From Ferirhizobium litorale (GTDB lineage Bacteria > Pseudomonadota > Alphaproteobacteria > Rhizobiales > Rhizobiaceae), in contig JALDYZ010000004.1 of the NCBI GenBank assembly GCA_030028905.1, forward strand, positions 124,001 through 188,000: 64,000 nucleotides of DNA, in the 5' to 3' direction. Positions 38,668 through 48,732 of the stretch are shown here, in pieces (positions within the stretch are counted from its first letter, which is position 1; every line of letters starts with the position of its first letter). The notes beneath the pieces were generated by a model that saw nothing but the letters and a program-made list of their open reading frames with translations, was not told the DNA's origin and did no database searches. The position numbers and the translations under genes were made by a program.

Positions 38668-39144
38668 TCATCCACGCCAGTACAGAACGCAGACCAGGGT
38701 AAAGAGGCGTCGGGCGGTATCGAAGTCGACCTTGATCTTGCCCTGCAGCCGATCCATCAATGTCTGCGACCCCTCGTTGTGGATGCCGCGCCTTCCCATG
38801 TCGATTGCTTCGATCTGGCTTGGCGAGGCGGTGCGGATCGCCTCGTAGTAGCTCTCGCAGATCATGAAGTAGTCCTTGATGATCCGGCGGAAGGGCGTGA
38901 GCGACAGGATATGAGTGGCCACATCAACTCCACTTTCGGTGGAAATGCCGAGCACCAGCTTCGAATCGACCAGCGACAGGTTCAGGCGATAGGGCCCACC
39001 GCCGTGCCCCGCAGGCTCAAAACTGTTTTCCTCGATCAGGTCGAAGATGGCAACCGCCCGCTCATGCTCGACGTCCGGCGTCGAGCGCCCGATGGTATCG
39101 TCGAGGATCACATCACAGAGCCGGTGGTTGTCCATGACCGCCAT
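38668..39144 (-). CDS. UPF0262 family protein
   Basis: A 158-residue protein of the UPF0262 family, conserved in Rhizobiales next to hisD. Recognisable stretches are [40 protein letters not shown] and [14 protein letters not shown]. No activity is established. The ATG is preceded by AAGGA and lies 2 nt after the hisD stop. Confidence 0.88.
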   Translation of the reverse strand: MAVMDNHRLCDVILDDTIGRSTPDVEHERAVAIFDLIEENSFEPAGHGGGPYRLNLSLVDSKLVLGISTESGVDVATHILSLTPFRRIIKDYFMICESYYEAIRTASPSQIEAIDMGRRGIHNEGSQTLMDRLQGKIKVDFDTARRLFTLVCVLYWRG

Positions 39145-39146
39145 GG

Positions 39147-40445
39147 CTATCCTTCGAGATTGAGCCGGATGGCGACCGAGCGGGCATGGGCATCGAGCCC
39201 TTCGGAATTCGCAAGCGTGATCGCCGCCGGCCCGAGGGCCCGCAATTGCTCCGGCCCGAGCCGCAGGATCGACGTGCGCTTGACATAGTCGAGGACGCCC
39301 AGCCCCGACGAAAACCGAGCCGAGCGTGCCGTCGGCAGCACGTGGTTCGATCCGCCGACATAGTCACCGATCACTTCCGGTGTATGGCGCCCGACGAAGA
39401 TGGCGCCGGCGTTGCGAATGCCGGCCATCAAGGCATCCGGATCGTCAACGGCGAGCTCCAGGTGCTCTGCAGCGATCCGGTTTGCCAGCGGCACGGCGGC
39501 TTCGAGATCGGCCACATGGATAACCGCACCGAAATCACGCCAGCTTGCGGCTGCTGTCCCGGAGCGCGAAAGCACTTTCAATTGGCGCTCGACGGCCGCC
39601 TCGACCGCCCTGCCGAAACCGGCATCGTCAGTTATCAGGATCGACTGTGCGCCGACATCGTGCTCCGCCTGCGCCAGCAGATCGGCGGCCAGCCAGTCCG
39701 GGTCATTGTTCCCATCGGCGATGACCAGCACTTCCGAGGGGCCGGCAATCATGTCGATGCCGACGGTTCCGAAGACCTGACGCTTGGCCGCCGCCACATA
39801 GGCGTTGCCCGGTCCGACGATCTTGGCGACCGGCGCTATGGTTTCGGTACCATAGGCTAAAGCGGCAACAGCCTGTGCCCCGCCAATGCGATAGATTTCC
39901 TCTACACCGGCGATACGGGCAGCCGCCAGAACCGCAGGGTTGATCTCGCCGGCCTTCGCCGGAACGACCATGACGATGCGCGGCACGCCGGCAACGCGGG
40001 CCGGCAGCGCATTCATCAGCACCGAACTCGGGTAGCTCGCCGTGCCGCCCGGCACGTAGAGGCCGACAGCCTCGATCGCGGTCCAGCGCGAGCCGAGACC
40101 GACACCGAGGTCGTCCTCGTACATATCGTCCTTGGGCATCTGGCGCCGGTGGTGCTTCTCAATACGCCTAGCGGCAAGCTCGAGCGCCTCGATCACCTTC
40201 GGGTCGACCGCATCCACCGCCGCGTCGATCTCGGCCGCGGTGACGGCCATGGCGGTCGTCGAAAAATCGATGCCGTCGAAGCGCGCCGAGTATTCGGCAA
40301 GGGCAGCGTCGCCGCGCACCCGCACGTCGTCGATGATCGTCCGCACCACGGCATTGACGTCTTCGGAGACTTCCCGCTTCGTCGTCAGGAAGGCGGCAAA
40401 CCGCGTTTCGAAGTCTGCAGACGCCTGTTCCAGCCAGATTGCCAC
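39147..40445 (-). CDS. hisD: histidinol dehydrogenase HisD
   Basis: A 432-residue zinc enzyme that oxidises L-histidinol to L-histidine in two NAD-dependent steps. Family motifs are [34 protein letters not shown] (as [16 protein letters not shown]), QAEHD, and the catalytic region AEHLEL. The start codon is GTG at 40445 (MAIWLEQ). It is upstream of the UPF0262 gene in a typical rhizobial order murA-DUF2948-hisD-UPF0262. Confidence 0.96.
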   Translation of the reverse strand: MAIWLEQASADFETRFAAFLTTKREVSEDVNAVVRTIIDDVRVRGDAALAEYSARFDGIDFSTTAMAVTAAEIDAAVDAVDPKVIEALELAARRIEKHHRRQMPKDDMYEDDLGVGLGSRWTAIEAVGLYVPGGTASYPSSVLMNALPARVAGVPRIVMVVPAKAGEINPAVLAAARIAGVEEIYRIGGAQAVAALAYGTETIAPVAKIVGPGNAYVAAAKRQVFGTVGIDMIAGPSEVLVIADGNNDPDWLAADLLAQAEHDVGAQSILITDDAGFGRAVEAAVERQLKVLSRSGTAAASWRDFGAVIHVADLEAAVPLANRIAAEHLELAVDDPDALMAGIRNAGAIFVGRHTPEVIGDYVGGSNHVLPTARSARFSSGLGVLDYVKRTSILRLGPEQLRALGPAAITLANSEGLDAHARSVAIRLNLEG

Positions 40446-40502
40446 TTTACCCTAGTCCCTCTCACTTCAGCCGGCCCCAAGAACCACATCGGCTCACTCG
40501 CC

Positions 40503-40934
40503 TTACGGATGCCGGGGCTTCCAGTTGGTTTCCCACACGGCGCCGGTGTCGGCAAGCTGCACCTCGATGCATTCGACATCGAGCACGATGGTCGCCGCCC
40601 CCGAAAGAGCCAGTTCGATGGACCCATCCGGACCCTCGTCTTTCTGCTTGAAACGGATGGCGAGCAGCGACAGCACCTGGTCCTTGTCGTTTCGGTCAAA
40701 CCCCAAGGAACGGACGGCATTGACCCGCTTGAAGCTCAGGGCGGCGCGGTGCCGCTGATGCGTCCCGTCGCCCTGCGCCTCCGCTTCCCAGGCGAACCGG
40801 TTCGCGACCATCGAAAACTGGCCCGAGCGCGGCAGGTAGGAGAGATCGCCCACCTTGAACACACTGTCCTGCATATGCGCAGAGATTACGGCGAGATCTT
40901 CGGTATCCAGCGCAAGAAGCTTGAGGCTCGACAT
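40503..40934 (-). CDS. DUF2948 family protein
   Basis: A 143-residue cytoplasmic protein of the DUF2948 family, found in alphaproteobacteria between murA and hisD. Characteristic stretches are LKLLALDTEDLAVISAHMQD, VGDLSYLPRSGQFSMVANRF and a C-terminal Trp-rich end. No function is established. The start at 40934 (MSSLKLLALD) has GAGAG upstream and fits the family beginning better than the ATG at 40985. Confidence 0.87.
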   Translation of the reverse strand: MSSLKLLALDTEDLAVISAHMQDSVFKVGDLSYLPRSGQFSMVANRFAWEAEAQGDGTHQRHRAALSFKRVNAVRSLGFDRNDKDQVLSLLAIRFKQKDEGPDGSIELALSGAATIVLDVECIEVQLADTGAVWETNWKPRHP

Positions 40935-41049
40935 CAGCACACTCTCTCGATTGGTCACGATATGGAGTGCGGCTACACCCTGCAATTCGACATAGGATGC
41001 ATGACAGGAAACCGCAACCGTCCACCCGGGGCAAAGCAGGGGTTTCGCG

Positions 41050-42342
41050 CTATTCGCTGACGCGCTCCACGATCGCCCCGCAACGCGTCAACTTCTCCTC
41101 GAGGCGCTCGAAGCCACGATCGAGATGATAGACACGGGAAACGACCGTTTCGCCCTCGGCGGCGAGGCCGGCGATCACCAGCGACACCGACGCGCGAAGG
41201 TCTGTCGCCATGACGGGCGCACCGCGCAGGCGGCCAACCCCTTCGATCTTGGCGGTCTGACCCGACAGGGAGATCTTGGCGCCCAGACGCGCCAGTTCCT
41301 GCACATGCATGAAACGGTTTTCGAAGATCGTCTCGGTGATGTGGGAAACACCGCTGGACATGGTCATCAGGCCCATGAACTGCGCCTGTAGGTCGGTGGG
41401 AAAGCCCGGGAACGGGTCGGTGACCACGTCGACTGGCTTGATGCCGCCGCCGTTGCGCACGACGCGCAGGCCGTTCTCCACCTCGAAGATTTCGGCGCCG
41501 GAGCGGCGAATGGCCTCGAGCGCGGTGTCGAGCAGCTTCGCATCGGTGTTCTGCAGCGTGACGTCGCCGCCGGCCATGGCCACAGCCATGGCGTAGGTGC
41601 CGGTTTCGATGCGGTCCGGCAGGACCCGGTGACGGGCACCGGAAAGCGCCGTCACGCCCTCGATGGTGATCGTGCTCGTGCCGGCGCCTGTGACCTTTGC
41701 GCCCATCGCGTTAAGGCAGTTGGCGAGATCCACCACCTCCGGCTCGCGGGCGGCATTGCCGATGACCGTGGTGCCGCGGGCCAGCGTCGCCGCCATCATC
41801 ATCACATGGGTGGCGCCGACCGACACCTTCGGGAAGACATAGCGGGTCCCGACAAGACCGCCGGCGGGCGCCGTGGCGTTGACGTATCCGGCGTCGATCT
41901 CGATCGAGGCACCAAGCGCTGCCAGCCCCTCTAGGAAAAGATCGACCGGGCGCGTGCCGATAGCGCAGCCGCCCGGCAGCGAAACCCTCGCCCTGCCCTC
42001 GCGGGCAAGCAGCGGACCAAGCACCCAGAAGCTTGCCCGCATCTTCGACACGAGTTCATAGGGGGCTGTGGTGTCGACGATGGTGCGGCAGGTAAAATGG
42101 ATGGTGCGGGAGTAGCCATCTTCCTGTCGCTCGCGACGGCCGTTGACGGCGACATCTACGCCGTGGTTGCCGAGGATGCGCATCAGCAGCTCGACATCGG
42201 CGAGATGCGGCACGTTTTCAAGCGTCAGCGTGTCGCTCGTCAGCAGCGATGCGATCATCAGCGGCAGCGCCGCATTCTTGGCGCCGGAGATCGGAATGAC
42301 CCCGCGAAGTTCCTTGCCGCCGACAATCCTGATACGATCCAT
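41050..42342 (-). CDS. murA: UDP-N-acetylglucosamine 1-carboxyvinyltransferase MurA
   Basis: A 430-residue enzyme of the first committed step of peptidoglycan synthesis, transferring enolpyruvate from PEP. It begins [20 protein letters not shown], with the N-terminal [10 protein letters not shown] motif. The active-site Cys of the mobile loop is present in [13 protein letters not shown], so it is the fosfomycin-sensitive type by that residue. Full length and intact. Confidence 0.96.
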   Translation of the reverse strand: MDRIRIVGGKELRGVIPISGAKNAALPLMIASLLTSDTLTLENVPHLADVELLMRILGNHGVDVAVNGRRERQEDGYSRTIHFTCRTIVDTTAPYELVSKMRASFWVLGPLLAREGRARVSLPGGCAIGTRPVDLFLEGLAALGASIEIDAGYVNATAPAGGLVGTRYVFPKVSVGATHVMMMAATLARGTTVIGNAAREPEVVDLANCLNAMGAKVTGAGTSTITIEGVTALSGARHRVLPDRIETGTYAMAVAMAGGDVTLQNTDAKLLDTALEAIRRSGAEIFEVENGLRVVRNGGGIKPVDVVTDPFPGFPTDLQAQFMGLMTMSSGVSHITETIFENRFMHVQELARLGAKISLSGQTAKIEGVGRLRGAPVMATDLRASVSLVIAGLAAEGETVVSRVYHLDRGFERLEEKLTRCGAIVERVSE

Positions 42343-42465
42343 GTGCGCTTCCCCGGGCGTGGTCGCCCGCCTTTCCTGTCCGTTATTAGTCTGCTGTGAG
42401 ATCCGGTAGAGATGGGGTCTTTAGACGATATCCCCGAAGCCTTCAATTCGTTCGGGATCTTCTTG

Positions 42466-42756
42466 TCATGATGATTCGTCCGATTTTGCGGCAGGCAGGC
42501 CCACCGTCTCGTCGGCCTTTCCGGCGCGGCGGGCGCGGACCTGCTGCTTGCGCTTCATGAGGTTCTCGCGAAGCTTGGCCGCAGCGCGCGCCTTGCGCTG
42601 GTCGGCGGCGGTGGGCTGCGCCAGCGTTCGACCAGGTGCCGGTGCAGCCGCATTGCGTTCCGAACTGTCGGCCGAGCCGGTCACGGCCGGCCGAGCCGAT
42701 TGTCGCTGACCGATGGCGTCCGCCTCGGGTGGTCGATTTTTGCTTTTGTCGGTCAT
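42466..42756 (-). CDS. small basic hypothetical protein
   Basis: A 96-residue hydrophilic, Ala/Arg/Lys-rich protein without membrane segments or recognised motif. The middle is predicted helical (AADQRKARAAAKLRENLMKR). It lies between murA and tRNA-Thr on the murA strand. Similar short proteins occur next to murA in rhizobia, but I cannot assign a function. Confidence 0.6.
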   Translation of the reverse strand: MTDKSKNRPPEADAIGQRQSARPAVTGSADSSERNAAAPAPGRTLAQPTAADQRKARAAAKLRENLMKRKQQVRARRAGKADETVGLPAAKSDESS

Positions 42757-42842
42757 GGGGTCTCAATACCGGATTTGCTGGCTTTTCAAAAGGCCCGGGT
42801 ATTTTTTCCGCCTCTTGTTTTGGAAACGATGCAATTTGCTGC

Positions 42843-42871
42843 TTGCACTCGGCCCGAAGCTGTGGCAATAG
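42843..42871 (+). promoter_or_regulatory. candidate promoter of tRNA-Thr
   Basis: -35 TTGCAC (42843-42848), 17-bp spacer, -10 CAATAG (42866-42871), about 40 bp upstream of the tRNA. Confidence 0.5.
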
Positions 42872-42912
42872 CCCCCTCGCCTGACCGGCGCACCACTGAT
42901 GCGCCACCGGAC

Positions 42913-42987
42913 GCTGCTATAGCTCAGGGGTAGAGCACTCCCTTGGTAAGGGAGAGGCCGAGAGTTCAAATCTCTCTAGCAGCACCA
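42913..42987 (+). tRNA. tRNA-Thr (GGT)
   Basis: A 75-nt cloverleaf with acceptor stem GCTGCTA / TAGCAGC, discriminator A and encoded CCA. The anticodon stem CTCCC / GGGAG encloses loop TTGGTAA, giving anticodon GGT. The region to its right is compositionally different and accessory-looking. Confidence 0.97.
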
Positions 42988-43492
42988 GTCATCCCCTTGT
43001 TCTTCTTCAAGAACCTACCACAAAATCAACCTAGACAATCGCCCAAGAATATTGCATTGCAATATGAATTTTTTTGAAGTAATTCTGTTAGACAACGACG
43101 GCTTTTAGAGTTGGTCTATGTCTCTGGCCTTCGGGCCCGTCCAAGTTTGTTGCCGTGTTTTGATAGAATAAGTCGAAGTTTGCGTTTTTTCGCAGTGCGA
43201 AGAAGTCTAACCTCGACGCTGAACGCGCGAATCATGTCTTTCGGCACGATAGGCAACATCTTTTCGGGCTTAGACTTCGCGCGTTGTTTTGCACTCCAAG
43301 GATCGCTCGGGATTCGAGCGGAACAGATGCAGCAAGGGCATTGGTACTTGATCGCCTGAACAGGCTATCCGGCATGATTGGCAAATTCGGCATCACAACT
43401 CATCCGAGGCTCGAAAGGTCTCGGTTCGCGACGCCACGTCTTGTACATCGTTGATACGGCATGAGACTTCGCTGGATTGACAGGGACACGAT
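42988..43492. other. gene-free region after tRNA-Thr
   Basis: 505 bp without a convincing gene. The first 120 bp are AT-rich. It holds a 17-bp palindrome at 43049-43065 (ATATTGCA / TGCAATAT around a single T) followed by a run of seven T. An 82-codon plus-strand frame at 43111-43359 has no coding character. No copy of the tRNA 3' end was found here. Confidence 0.5.
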
Positions 43493-44557
43493 ATGCTGCA
43501 GAAGCCATTATCTCCAACGAAATTTGAAGCACAGAGGTGTTCTGAAAGCAGACGCTTTCTGGTCCTCGCCCGCGTCGGGGACAAATCGCTGCACAAGAGC
43601 TGGCTCACCGACGCCCCGGTGTCACGCACGTGGGACCTGCAACTGAATGCCTACGGCAAGAACGAGAGCCTGTTCCGGGACGGCGATTTGCCGACCGTGT
43701 TCGACAATGGCACCAAGTGGGACAGCATCGCCCGCCACTTCAGAGCCCATCCGGACCTGTTCGACCGCTACGACTACATCATGCTGCCTGATGACGATCT
43801 TCTCATGAAGGCAGCGGACATCAACCGGCTGTTCGAGATTGCGGTGGAACACGATCTGACGATGGCGCAGCCGGCGCTGACGTTGGAGAGCTATCTGTCC
43901 TATCCCATCCTGCTGCGTATGCCTGGCTTCCGGCTACGCTACAGCACCTTCCTCGAAGCGATGGCCTGCTGCATCAAGTCGTCCTACCTTCGCAGCCTCC
44001 TGCCGCTGTTCGAGCGGCACTCTTCCTGGGGCACCGACCTCGTTTGGGGACTGCTTATGGAGAACCCCGCCTTCCGCGCCGCCATTGTGGACGAGGTGCC
44101 GATGACCCATACCCGTCCGCTCTATACGGGTCCGCTGTATGACACGCTTGCCGAGCGCCGGGTCGATCCGAGAGACGAGGTACGGGTGTTCACCGCCAGC
44201 TTCGAAAACCTGCCGCCGGGGATGCAGATCTATGGTGGATATCTGGCGAATGGCCGCCGGGTCGGACCGTTCGAGGTGCGGATCCGAAACGCCATCGGGC
44301 TCCTCAATATCGCCGGGCGCTCAAAACTTCGCTTCAACTCCTATCGCATGGGTTTCGCCCTGCTGATGCGGGCGTTCACCCGCCTTCGCTACCGCCCCGA
44401 GCAACTGCGCGCTGTCGCTGGCTCTGCCATGGCGGAGCTTGGCTTGGGTGCTCCATCGCTTTCGTCCGTCTTCGGCATGGCTCCTTCCGAGACGACTCCG
44501 TCGGGCAGGTGGCATCCGAGTTCGGAAATGGACGGAGGCAACAGCATAGCGACCTGA
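43493..44557 (+). CDS. DUF707 family protein, possible glycosyltransferase
   Basis: A 354-residue cytoplasmic protein matching the DUF707 pattern: RFLVLARVGDKSLHKSWL near the start, YDYIMLPDDDLLM (an acidic DDD-type metal motif near residue 100), GTDLVWG and the His-containing PMTHTRPLYTGPLY. Such proteins behave like nucleotide-diphospho-sugar transferases in fold, but no activity is known to me. The C-terminal ~45 residues look disordered. The start follows AGGGA. It is the first gene of the sugar cassette. Confidence 0.8.
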   Translation: MLQKPLSPTKFEAQRCSESRRFLVLARVGDKSLHKSWLTDAPVSRTWDLQLNAYGKNESLFRDGDLPTVFDNGTKWDSIARHFRAHPDLFDRYDYIMLPDDDLLMKAADINRLFEIAVEHDLTMAQPALTLESYLSYPILLRMPGFRLRYSTFLEAMACCIKSSYLRSLLPLFERHSSWGTDLVWGLLMENPAFRAAIVDEVPMTHTRPLYTGPLYDTLAERRVDPRDEVRVFTASFENLPPGMQIYGGYLANGRRVGPFEVRIRNAIGLLNIAGRSKLRFNSYRMGFALLMRAFTRLRYRPEQLRAVAGSAMAELGLGAPSLSSVFGMAPSETTPSGRWHPSSEMDGGNSIAT

Positions 44558-44705
44558 TGCATTTGGGCAGTCTTGTCAGGCATTCCATGGCAGACCGGGT
44601 TTATCAAGTCCCTTGCCGGACGGGCTTCTGCTGAATTGCCTTTTCCGGGCAAAATACTGTGTTTGGGCTTGGGTTTTCATGAACATCTTCTAGGGGATTT
44701 TGCGC

Positions 44706-45473
44706 ATGAAGGCAGTTATTCTTGCAGGGGGGTTGGGAACCAGATTGTCGGAGGAGACCTCGACCAAGCCCAAGCCAATGGTCGAAATTGGCGGCAAGCC
44801 GATCCTATGGCATATCATGAAGATATACAGTGCCCACGGCATAAATGACTTCATAATTTGCACAGGTTACAAAGGTCACATCATCAAGGACTATTTTTTT
44901 CACTATTTCATACACTCCTCTGATCTGTCCTTCGACCTAGAGAACAACAGCTACGAAATCCACGGTCGGCGGGCAGAGCCCTGGCGTGTGACGCTCATCG
45001 ATACCGGCGAGAAGAGCGAAACCGGAGGACGCATCAAGCGGATCTTGCCTTATGTGGCGGATCAGGAGGCCTTTTGCCTGACATATGGCGACGGCCTGTC
45101 CAATATAGATATCACGGCGACGATAGACCTTCACAAGCGTGAGGGCCGACTGGTCACGCTCTCCGCGACCCAGCCTCCGGGGCGTTTCGGCAACCTGCGG
45201 ACGGACGGCGCGCGTGTCGTCTCGTTCCGGGAAAAACCGGCCGACGAGGGGCGGATCAACGGCGGGTATTTTGTCGTCAGCCCCAAAGTCGACGACTACA
45301 TCGAAGGGGACATGAGCATCTGGGAACGTGAGCCGCTGGAACGGCTTGCCAAGGAAGGGAAGCTCGGCGCCTACCACCACGATGGCTTCTGGCAACCGAT
45401 GGACACGCTGCGCGACCGCCATCTCCTGGAAGGATTGTGGGCCAGTGGCGAGGCCCCCTGGCGGATTTGGTAG
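44706..45473 (+). CDS. rfbF: glucose-1-phosphate cytidylyltransferase-like protein (RfbF type)
   Basis: A 255-residue sugar nucleotidyltransferase. The signature is [20 protein letters not shown], followed by [20 protein letters not shown] and [11 protein letters not shown], and the catalytic acidic site [11 protein letters not shown]. These details match CTP:glucose-1-phosphate cytidylyltransferases (RfbF/DdhA) more than RmlA. The expected product is CDP-glucose. The ATG at 44706 (MKAVILAGG) is preferred over the in-frame TTG at 44700. It is followed after 59 nt by an SDR epimerase. Confidence 0.88.
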   Translation: MKAVILAGGLGTRLSEETSTKPKPMVEIGGKPILWHIMKIYSAHGINDFIICTGYKGHIIKDYFFHYFIHSSDLSFDLENNSYEIHGRRAEPWRVTLIDTGEKSETGGRIKRILPYVADQEAFCLTYGDGLSNIDITATIDLHKREGRLVTLSATQPPGRFGNLRTDGARVVSFREKPADEGRINGGYFVVSPKVDDYIEGDMSIWEREPLERLAKEGKLGAYHHDGFWQPMDTLRDRHLLEGLWASGEAPWRIW

Positions 45474-45532
45474 GCAATCGCAAAGCCCCCGATGCAATTG
45501 AAGCGAAGGCTGGATCAATCGTGAAGGATCCC

Positions 45533-46612
45533 ATGAATATTCTCATCACTGGAAACATGGGCTACGTGGGCCCCGTGGTAACGGCGCATCTAAGAAGCGT
45601 TTTTCCCGATGCGCACCTTGTCGGTGTCGACAGCGGCTGGTTCGCGCACTGCTTGTCGACAAGTCGTCGCCTGCCCGAGGTCGATCTCGATGAACAGTGG
45701 TTCACGGATGTCCGTGACCTGACGTCCGCGGACCTGGAGGGGATCGACGCGATCGTGCATCTCGCCGCGGTGTCGAACGATCCGATGGGAAACCGTTTCG
45801 AGGGTGTGACGGACGCCATCAACTTCGGTGCGAGCGTGCGGCTCGCGGAACTGGCCGCGGAAGCGGGGGTGAAGCGGTTCGTCTTTGCCTCGAGTTGCAG
45901 CATATACGGTGTGGCGGACGACCCGCGCGCGCGCTGCGAACGCGATCCGGTCAATCCGTTGACGGCCTATGCCCGCTCGAAAATCGCCACGGAGCAGGCT
46001 CTCGCACAGATGGCGGACAGCAGGCTCGTCGTCACCAACCTGCGTTTCGCCACCGCCTGTGGCATGTCGAAGCGCCTGCGCCTGGATCTTGTGCTGAACG
46101 ATTTCGTGGCAAGCGCACTGACCACCGGCGCGGTCCTGGTGCTGAGCGACGGAACGCCCTGGCGACCACTGATCCATGTCAAGGACATGGCCCGGGCCAT
46201 CGAATGGGCGCTGATCCGCGACGCGGACGAAAATGGCGAGGTCCTGACCATCAATGCCGGATCCGACGACTGGAATTTCCAAGTGGCGGACCTCGCCCAT
46301 GCGGTTGCCGATACTCTCGGCGGGGTCGAGGTTTCCATAAACCGGGATGCCCAGCCGGACCGGCGGTCCTACCGCGTGGATTTCAGCATGTTCAAGCGAT
46401 TGGCTCCTCAGCACACTCCCCGCGAAACGCTGGACAGGGCTATTCAGGGACTGAAGACCGGCCTGGACGAGATCGGCTTCAGCAATCCGAACTTCAGGGC
46501 TTCCCATTTCATTCGGCTGAAGACCCTGACGGAGGGCCTGTCCACGCAGGCGCTGACGGAGGATCTCCGATGGCGCAGCAGATCTGCCTTGGCAACCGAG
46601 ACAGGCGCATGA
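45533..46612 (+). CDS. NAD-dependent epimerase/dehydratase (extended SDR)
   Basis: A 359-residue extended short-chain dehydrogenase acting on a nucleotide sugar. The NAD-binding glycine motif is ILITGNMGYVG at the N-terminus, D-rich VHLAAVSNDPMGNRFE follows, and the catalytic pair is in SSCSIYG and AYARSK (Tyr-x3-Lys). It lacks the GHTGFKG form of the glycine motif usual in CDP-glucose 4,6-dehydratases, so its exact reaction is open. The ATG at 45533 has AAGGA. It overlaps the next gene by ATGA. Confidence 0.85.
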   Translation: MNILITGNMGYVGPVVTAHLRSVFPDAHLVGVDSGWFAHCLSTSRRLPEVDLDEQWFTDVRDLTSADLEGIDAIVHLAAVSNDPMGNRFEGVTDAINFGASVRLAELAAEAGVKRFVFASSCSIYGVADDPRARCERDPVNPLTAYARSKIATEQALAQMADSRLVVTNLRFATACGMSKRLRLDLVLNDFVASALTTGAVLVLSDGTPWRPLIHVKDMARAIEWALIRDADENGEVLTINAGSDDWNFQVADLAHAVADTLGGVEVSINRDAQPDRRSYRVDFSMFKRLAPQHTPRETLDRAIQGLKTGLDEIGFSNPNFRASHFIRLKTLTEGLSTQALTEDLRWRSRSALATETGA

Positions 46613-47175
46613 TTTTTCACGACACTCCGCTCGCCGGCGCGCATCTGGTCGAACTCGAGAAAAGAGGGGACGATCGCGGTTTCTTCGCGCGGTTCTATTG
46701 CCAGAGGGAGTTCGAGGCTGCTGGCCTCAACCCGATCTTCGTGCAGTTGAACAACTCGCTCACGGTCCAGCGCGGAACGCTCAGGGGTATGCACTACCAG
46801 CTCCCTCCCGCCGCCGAAGTGAAGGTCGTGCGGTGCATCCAGGGGGCACTTTATGATGTCATCGCCGATCTGCGCCCGCAATCGCCGACCTACGGACAGT
46901 GGTTCGGGGCCGAGCTTTCGGCGGAGAACCGGTTGATGATGTATGTACCGCAGGGCTTCTGCCACGGCTTCGTCACGCTCACGGACAATGCGGAGGCTCT
47001 CTATATGTCCAGTGCTTTCTACTCGCCGGACCATGAACGCGGCATTCGCTATGACGATCCTTGGCTCGGCATCGAATGGCCTGTCGAGTTGAAGGAACTC
47101 TCCGAAAAGGATCAACGCTGGCCGCGCTACGATCCCCGTTCACCCGATACGAAAACGCTTCGCGATCTTCCGTAG
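46609..47175 (+). CDS. dTDP-4-dehydrorhamnose 3,5-epimerase-like cupin (RfbC type)
   Basis: A 188-residue double-stranded beta-helix epimerase. The catalytic His is in LRGMHYQLPP, Lys in AEVKVVRC, and further family segments are DVIADLRPQSPTYG, YVPQGFCHGFVTL and IRYDDPWLGIEWP. It belongs to the RfbC/RmlC superfamily; given the CDP-type nucleotidyltransferase next to it, the substrate may be a CDP-4-keto-hexose rather than the dTDP sugar. The start overlaps the upstream SDR stop. Confidence 0.85.
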   Translation: MIFHDTPLAGAHLVELEKRGDDRGFFARFYCQREFEAAGLNPIFVQLNNSLTVQRGTLRGMHYQLPPAAEVKVVRCIQGALYDVIADLRPQSPTYGQWFGAELSAENRLMMYVPQGFCHGFVTLTDNAEALYMSSAFYSPDHERGIRYDDPWLGIEWPVELKELSEKDQRWPRYDPRSPDTKTLRDLP

Positions 47176-47259
47176 CCTTCGCCCCGGAGGGGGTCATGAT
47201 GGCATTGCCCATCCAAGCGGGCCATAGGAGATCGAGTTGGAAAATGGCAGGTGCATGCA

Positions 47260-48549
47260 ATGATCATCGTCGATAATCTGCTTGGGAAACGACAATTTGA
47301 AGGTGCGCCCATTCGCGTCGGCATGGTGGGGGCCGGCTTCATGGCGCGCGGTATCGCGAACCAGATCGTCAATTCGACCCCGGGCATGAGGCTTGTCGCG
47401 ATCGCCAACCGGACGCTCGCCAATGCCGAGCGTGCCTTCCGTGAGGCGGGAATCGGTGAAATCAAAACAGTCACGAACGAGCGTATGCTCGAAGCAGCGA
47501 TTACCGGCGGACATGTGGCGATCACCGAGGACGCAGAGTTGCTGACCGGCTGCGACTTGATCGATTGCCTGGTCGACGTGACCGGCGCGCTGGAATTCGG
47601 CGCCCGCCTGACAATGAGCGCGATCCGGAACGGCAGGACGCTCGTTTCCATGAATGCCGAACTCGACGGGACGGTAGGTCCGATCCTCAAGCGCCACGCC
47701 GACAATGCAGGCGTAATGCTGACGGGAAGCGATGGCGACCAGCCCGGCGTCCAGATGAACCTCTATCGCTTCGTTCGACAAATCGGCCTGACGCCGCTGG
47801 TATGCGGCAATATCAAGGGGCTGCAAGATTGCTACCGGACACCCACCACCCAGGCGGAATTCGCGAAGCGATGGGGGCAGAACCCCTATATGGTGACGAG
47901 TTTTGCCGATGGCACCAAGATCAGCTTCGAACAGGCGATCGTGGCGAATGCGACGGCCATGAGCGTGGCAAGGCGCGGCATGCTGGGTTACGAACATGCG
48001 GGTCATGTGGACGAACTCGTAACGCGCTACGATCTCGAGATGCTGCGCGAGCGCGGCGGGATCGTGGACTATGTGGTCGGCTCGCGTCCCGGTCCGGGGA
48101 TCTTCGTGCTCGCCACCCATGACGATCCGAAGCAGAGGCACTTCCTCGAACTCTACAAGCTTGGCCAGGGGCCGCTCTACAGCTTCTATACCCCCTATCA
48201 TCTTTGTCACTTCGAGGTTCCCATCTCCATCGCCCGCGCCTTCCTTCTGAAGGACCCGGTGCTTCAGCCGATATCGGGGCCGAAGGTGGATGTCGTCACG
48301 ATCGCCAAGGCGGACCTGAAGGCAGGCGACAAGATCGACGGGCTTGGCGGCTACTGCACCTACGGCCAATGCGAGACCTATGCCGCCTCGCGCGCCGGGA
48401 AGCTGCTGCCGATGGGGCTGGCGGAGGGCTGTCGGCTGCTCCGCGACGTGCCGAAGGATGCGGCCCTCACCTACGACGATGTGGAGCGTCCCGCCGGGCG
48501 GCTCATCGACGCGCTTCGCGCGGAACAGGACGAGGTCTTTCCAGTTTGA
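47260..48549 (+). CDS. SAF-domain NAD(P)-dependent oxidoreductase
   Basis: About 429 residues. The N-terminal Rossmann fold starts with IRVGMVGAGFMARGIANQI and resembles homoserine dehydrogenase-like oxidoreductases. The C-terminal ~90 residues form an SAF-type domain (DVVTIAKADLKAGDKIDGLG through GRLIDALRA). Proteins of this architecture occur in bacterial surface-polysaccharide clusters, but the reaction is not established to my knowledge. Start candidates are GTG at 47251 and ATG at 47260; I used the latter because of AGGTG upstream. It is the last gene of the cassette. Confidence 0.82.
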   Translation: MIIVDNLLGKRQFEGAPIRVGMVGAGFMARGIANQIVNSTPGMRLVAIANRTLANAERAFREAGIGEIKTVTNERMLEAAITGGHVAITEDAELLTGCDLIDCLVDVTGALEFGARLTMSAIRNGRTLVSMNAELDGTVGPILKRHADNAGVMLTGSDGDQPGVQMNLYRFVRQIGLTPLVCGNIKGLQDCYRTPTTQAEFAKRWGQNPYMVTSFADGTKISFEQAIVANATAMSVARRGMLGYEHAGHVDELVTRYDLEMLRERGGIVDYVVGSRPGPGIFVLATHDDPKQRHFLELYKLGQGPLYSFYTPYHLCHFEVPISIARAFLLKDPVLQPISGPKVDVVTIAKADLKAGDKIDGLGGYCTYGQCETYAASRAGKLLPMGLAEGCRLLRDVPKDAALTYDDVERPAGRLIDALRAEQDEVFPV

Positions 48550-48732
48550 TGTCCTGACGCGACCTGCGCCACGCCTGCCGAGGGTATTCCAGCGACAAGC
48601 AGGAAGCCTCTAGGAACTTCCCCGTTTTCGCAACTCGAATTCAATCCGCTCTGTGTGATTTCGGAGTGCGGGCGATCACGCGTGGCACCGGTTCGGTCGC
48701 TTCACGAGCCCCTCAGCCGAGCCACCCTTTGG

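Noticed and set aside
43111-43359. 82-codon plus-strand frame after tRNA-Thr
   Set aside because: No ribosome site, unusual composition (Arg/Ser-rich with scattered aromatic residues) and no resemblance to a protein family.
48550-48732. right attachment-site repeat of the tRNA-Thr 3' end
   Set aside because: I compared the gap before hutC with the tRNA 3' end and found no matching stretch, so an att pair is not supported within this window.
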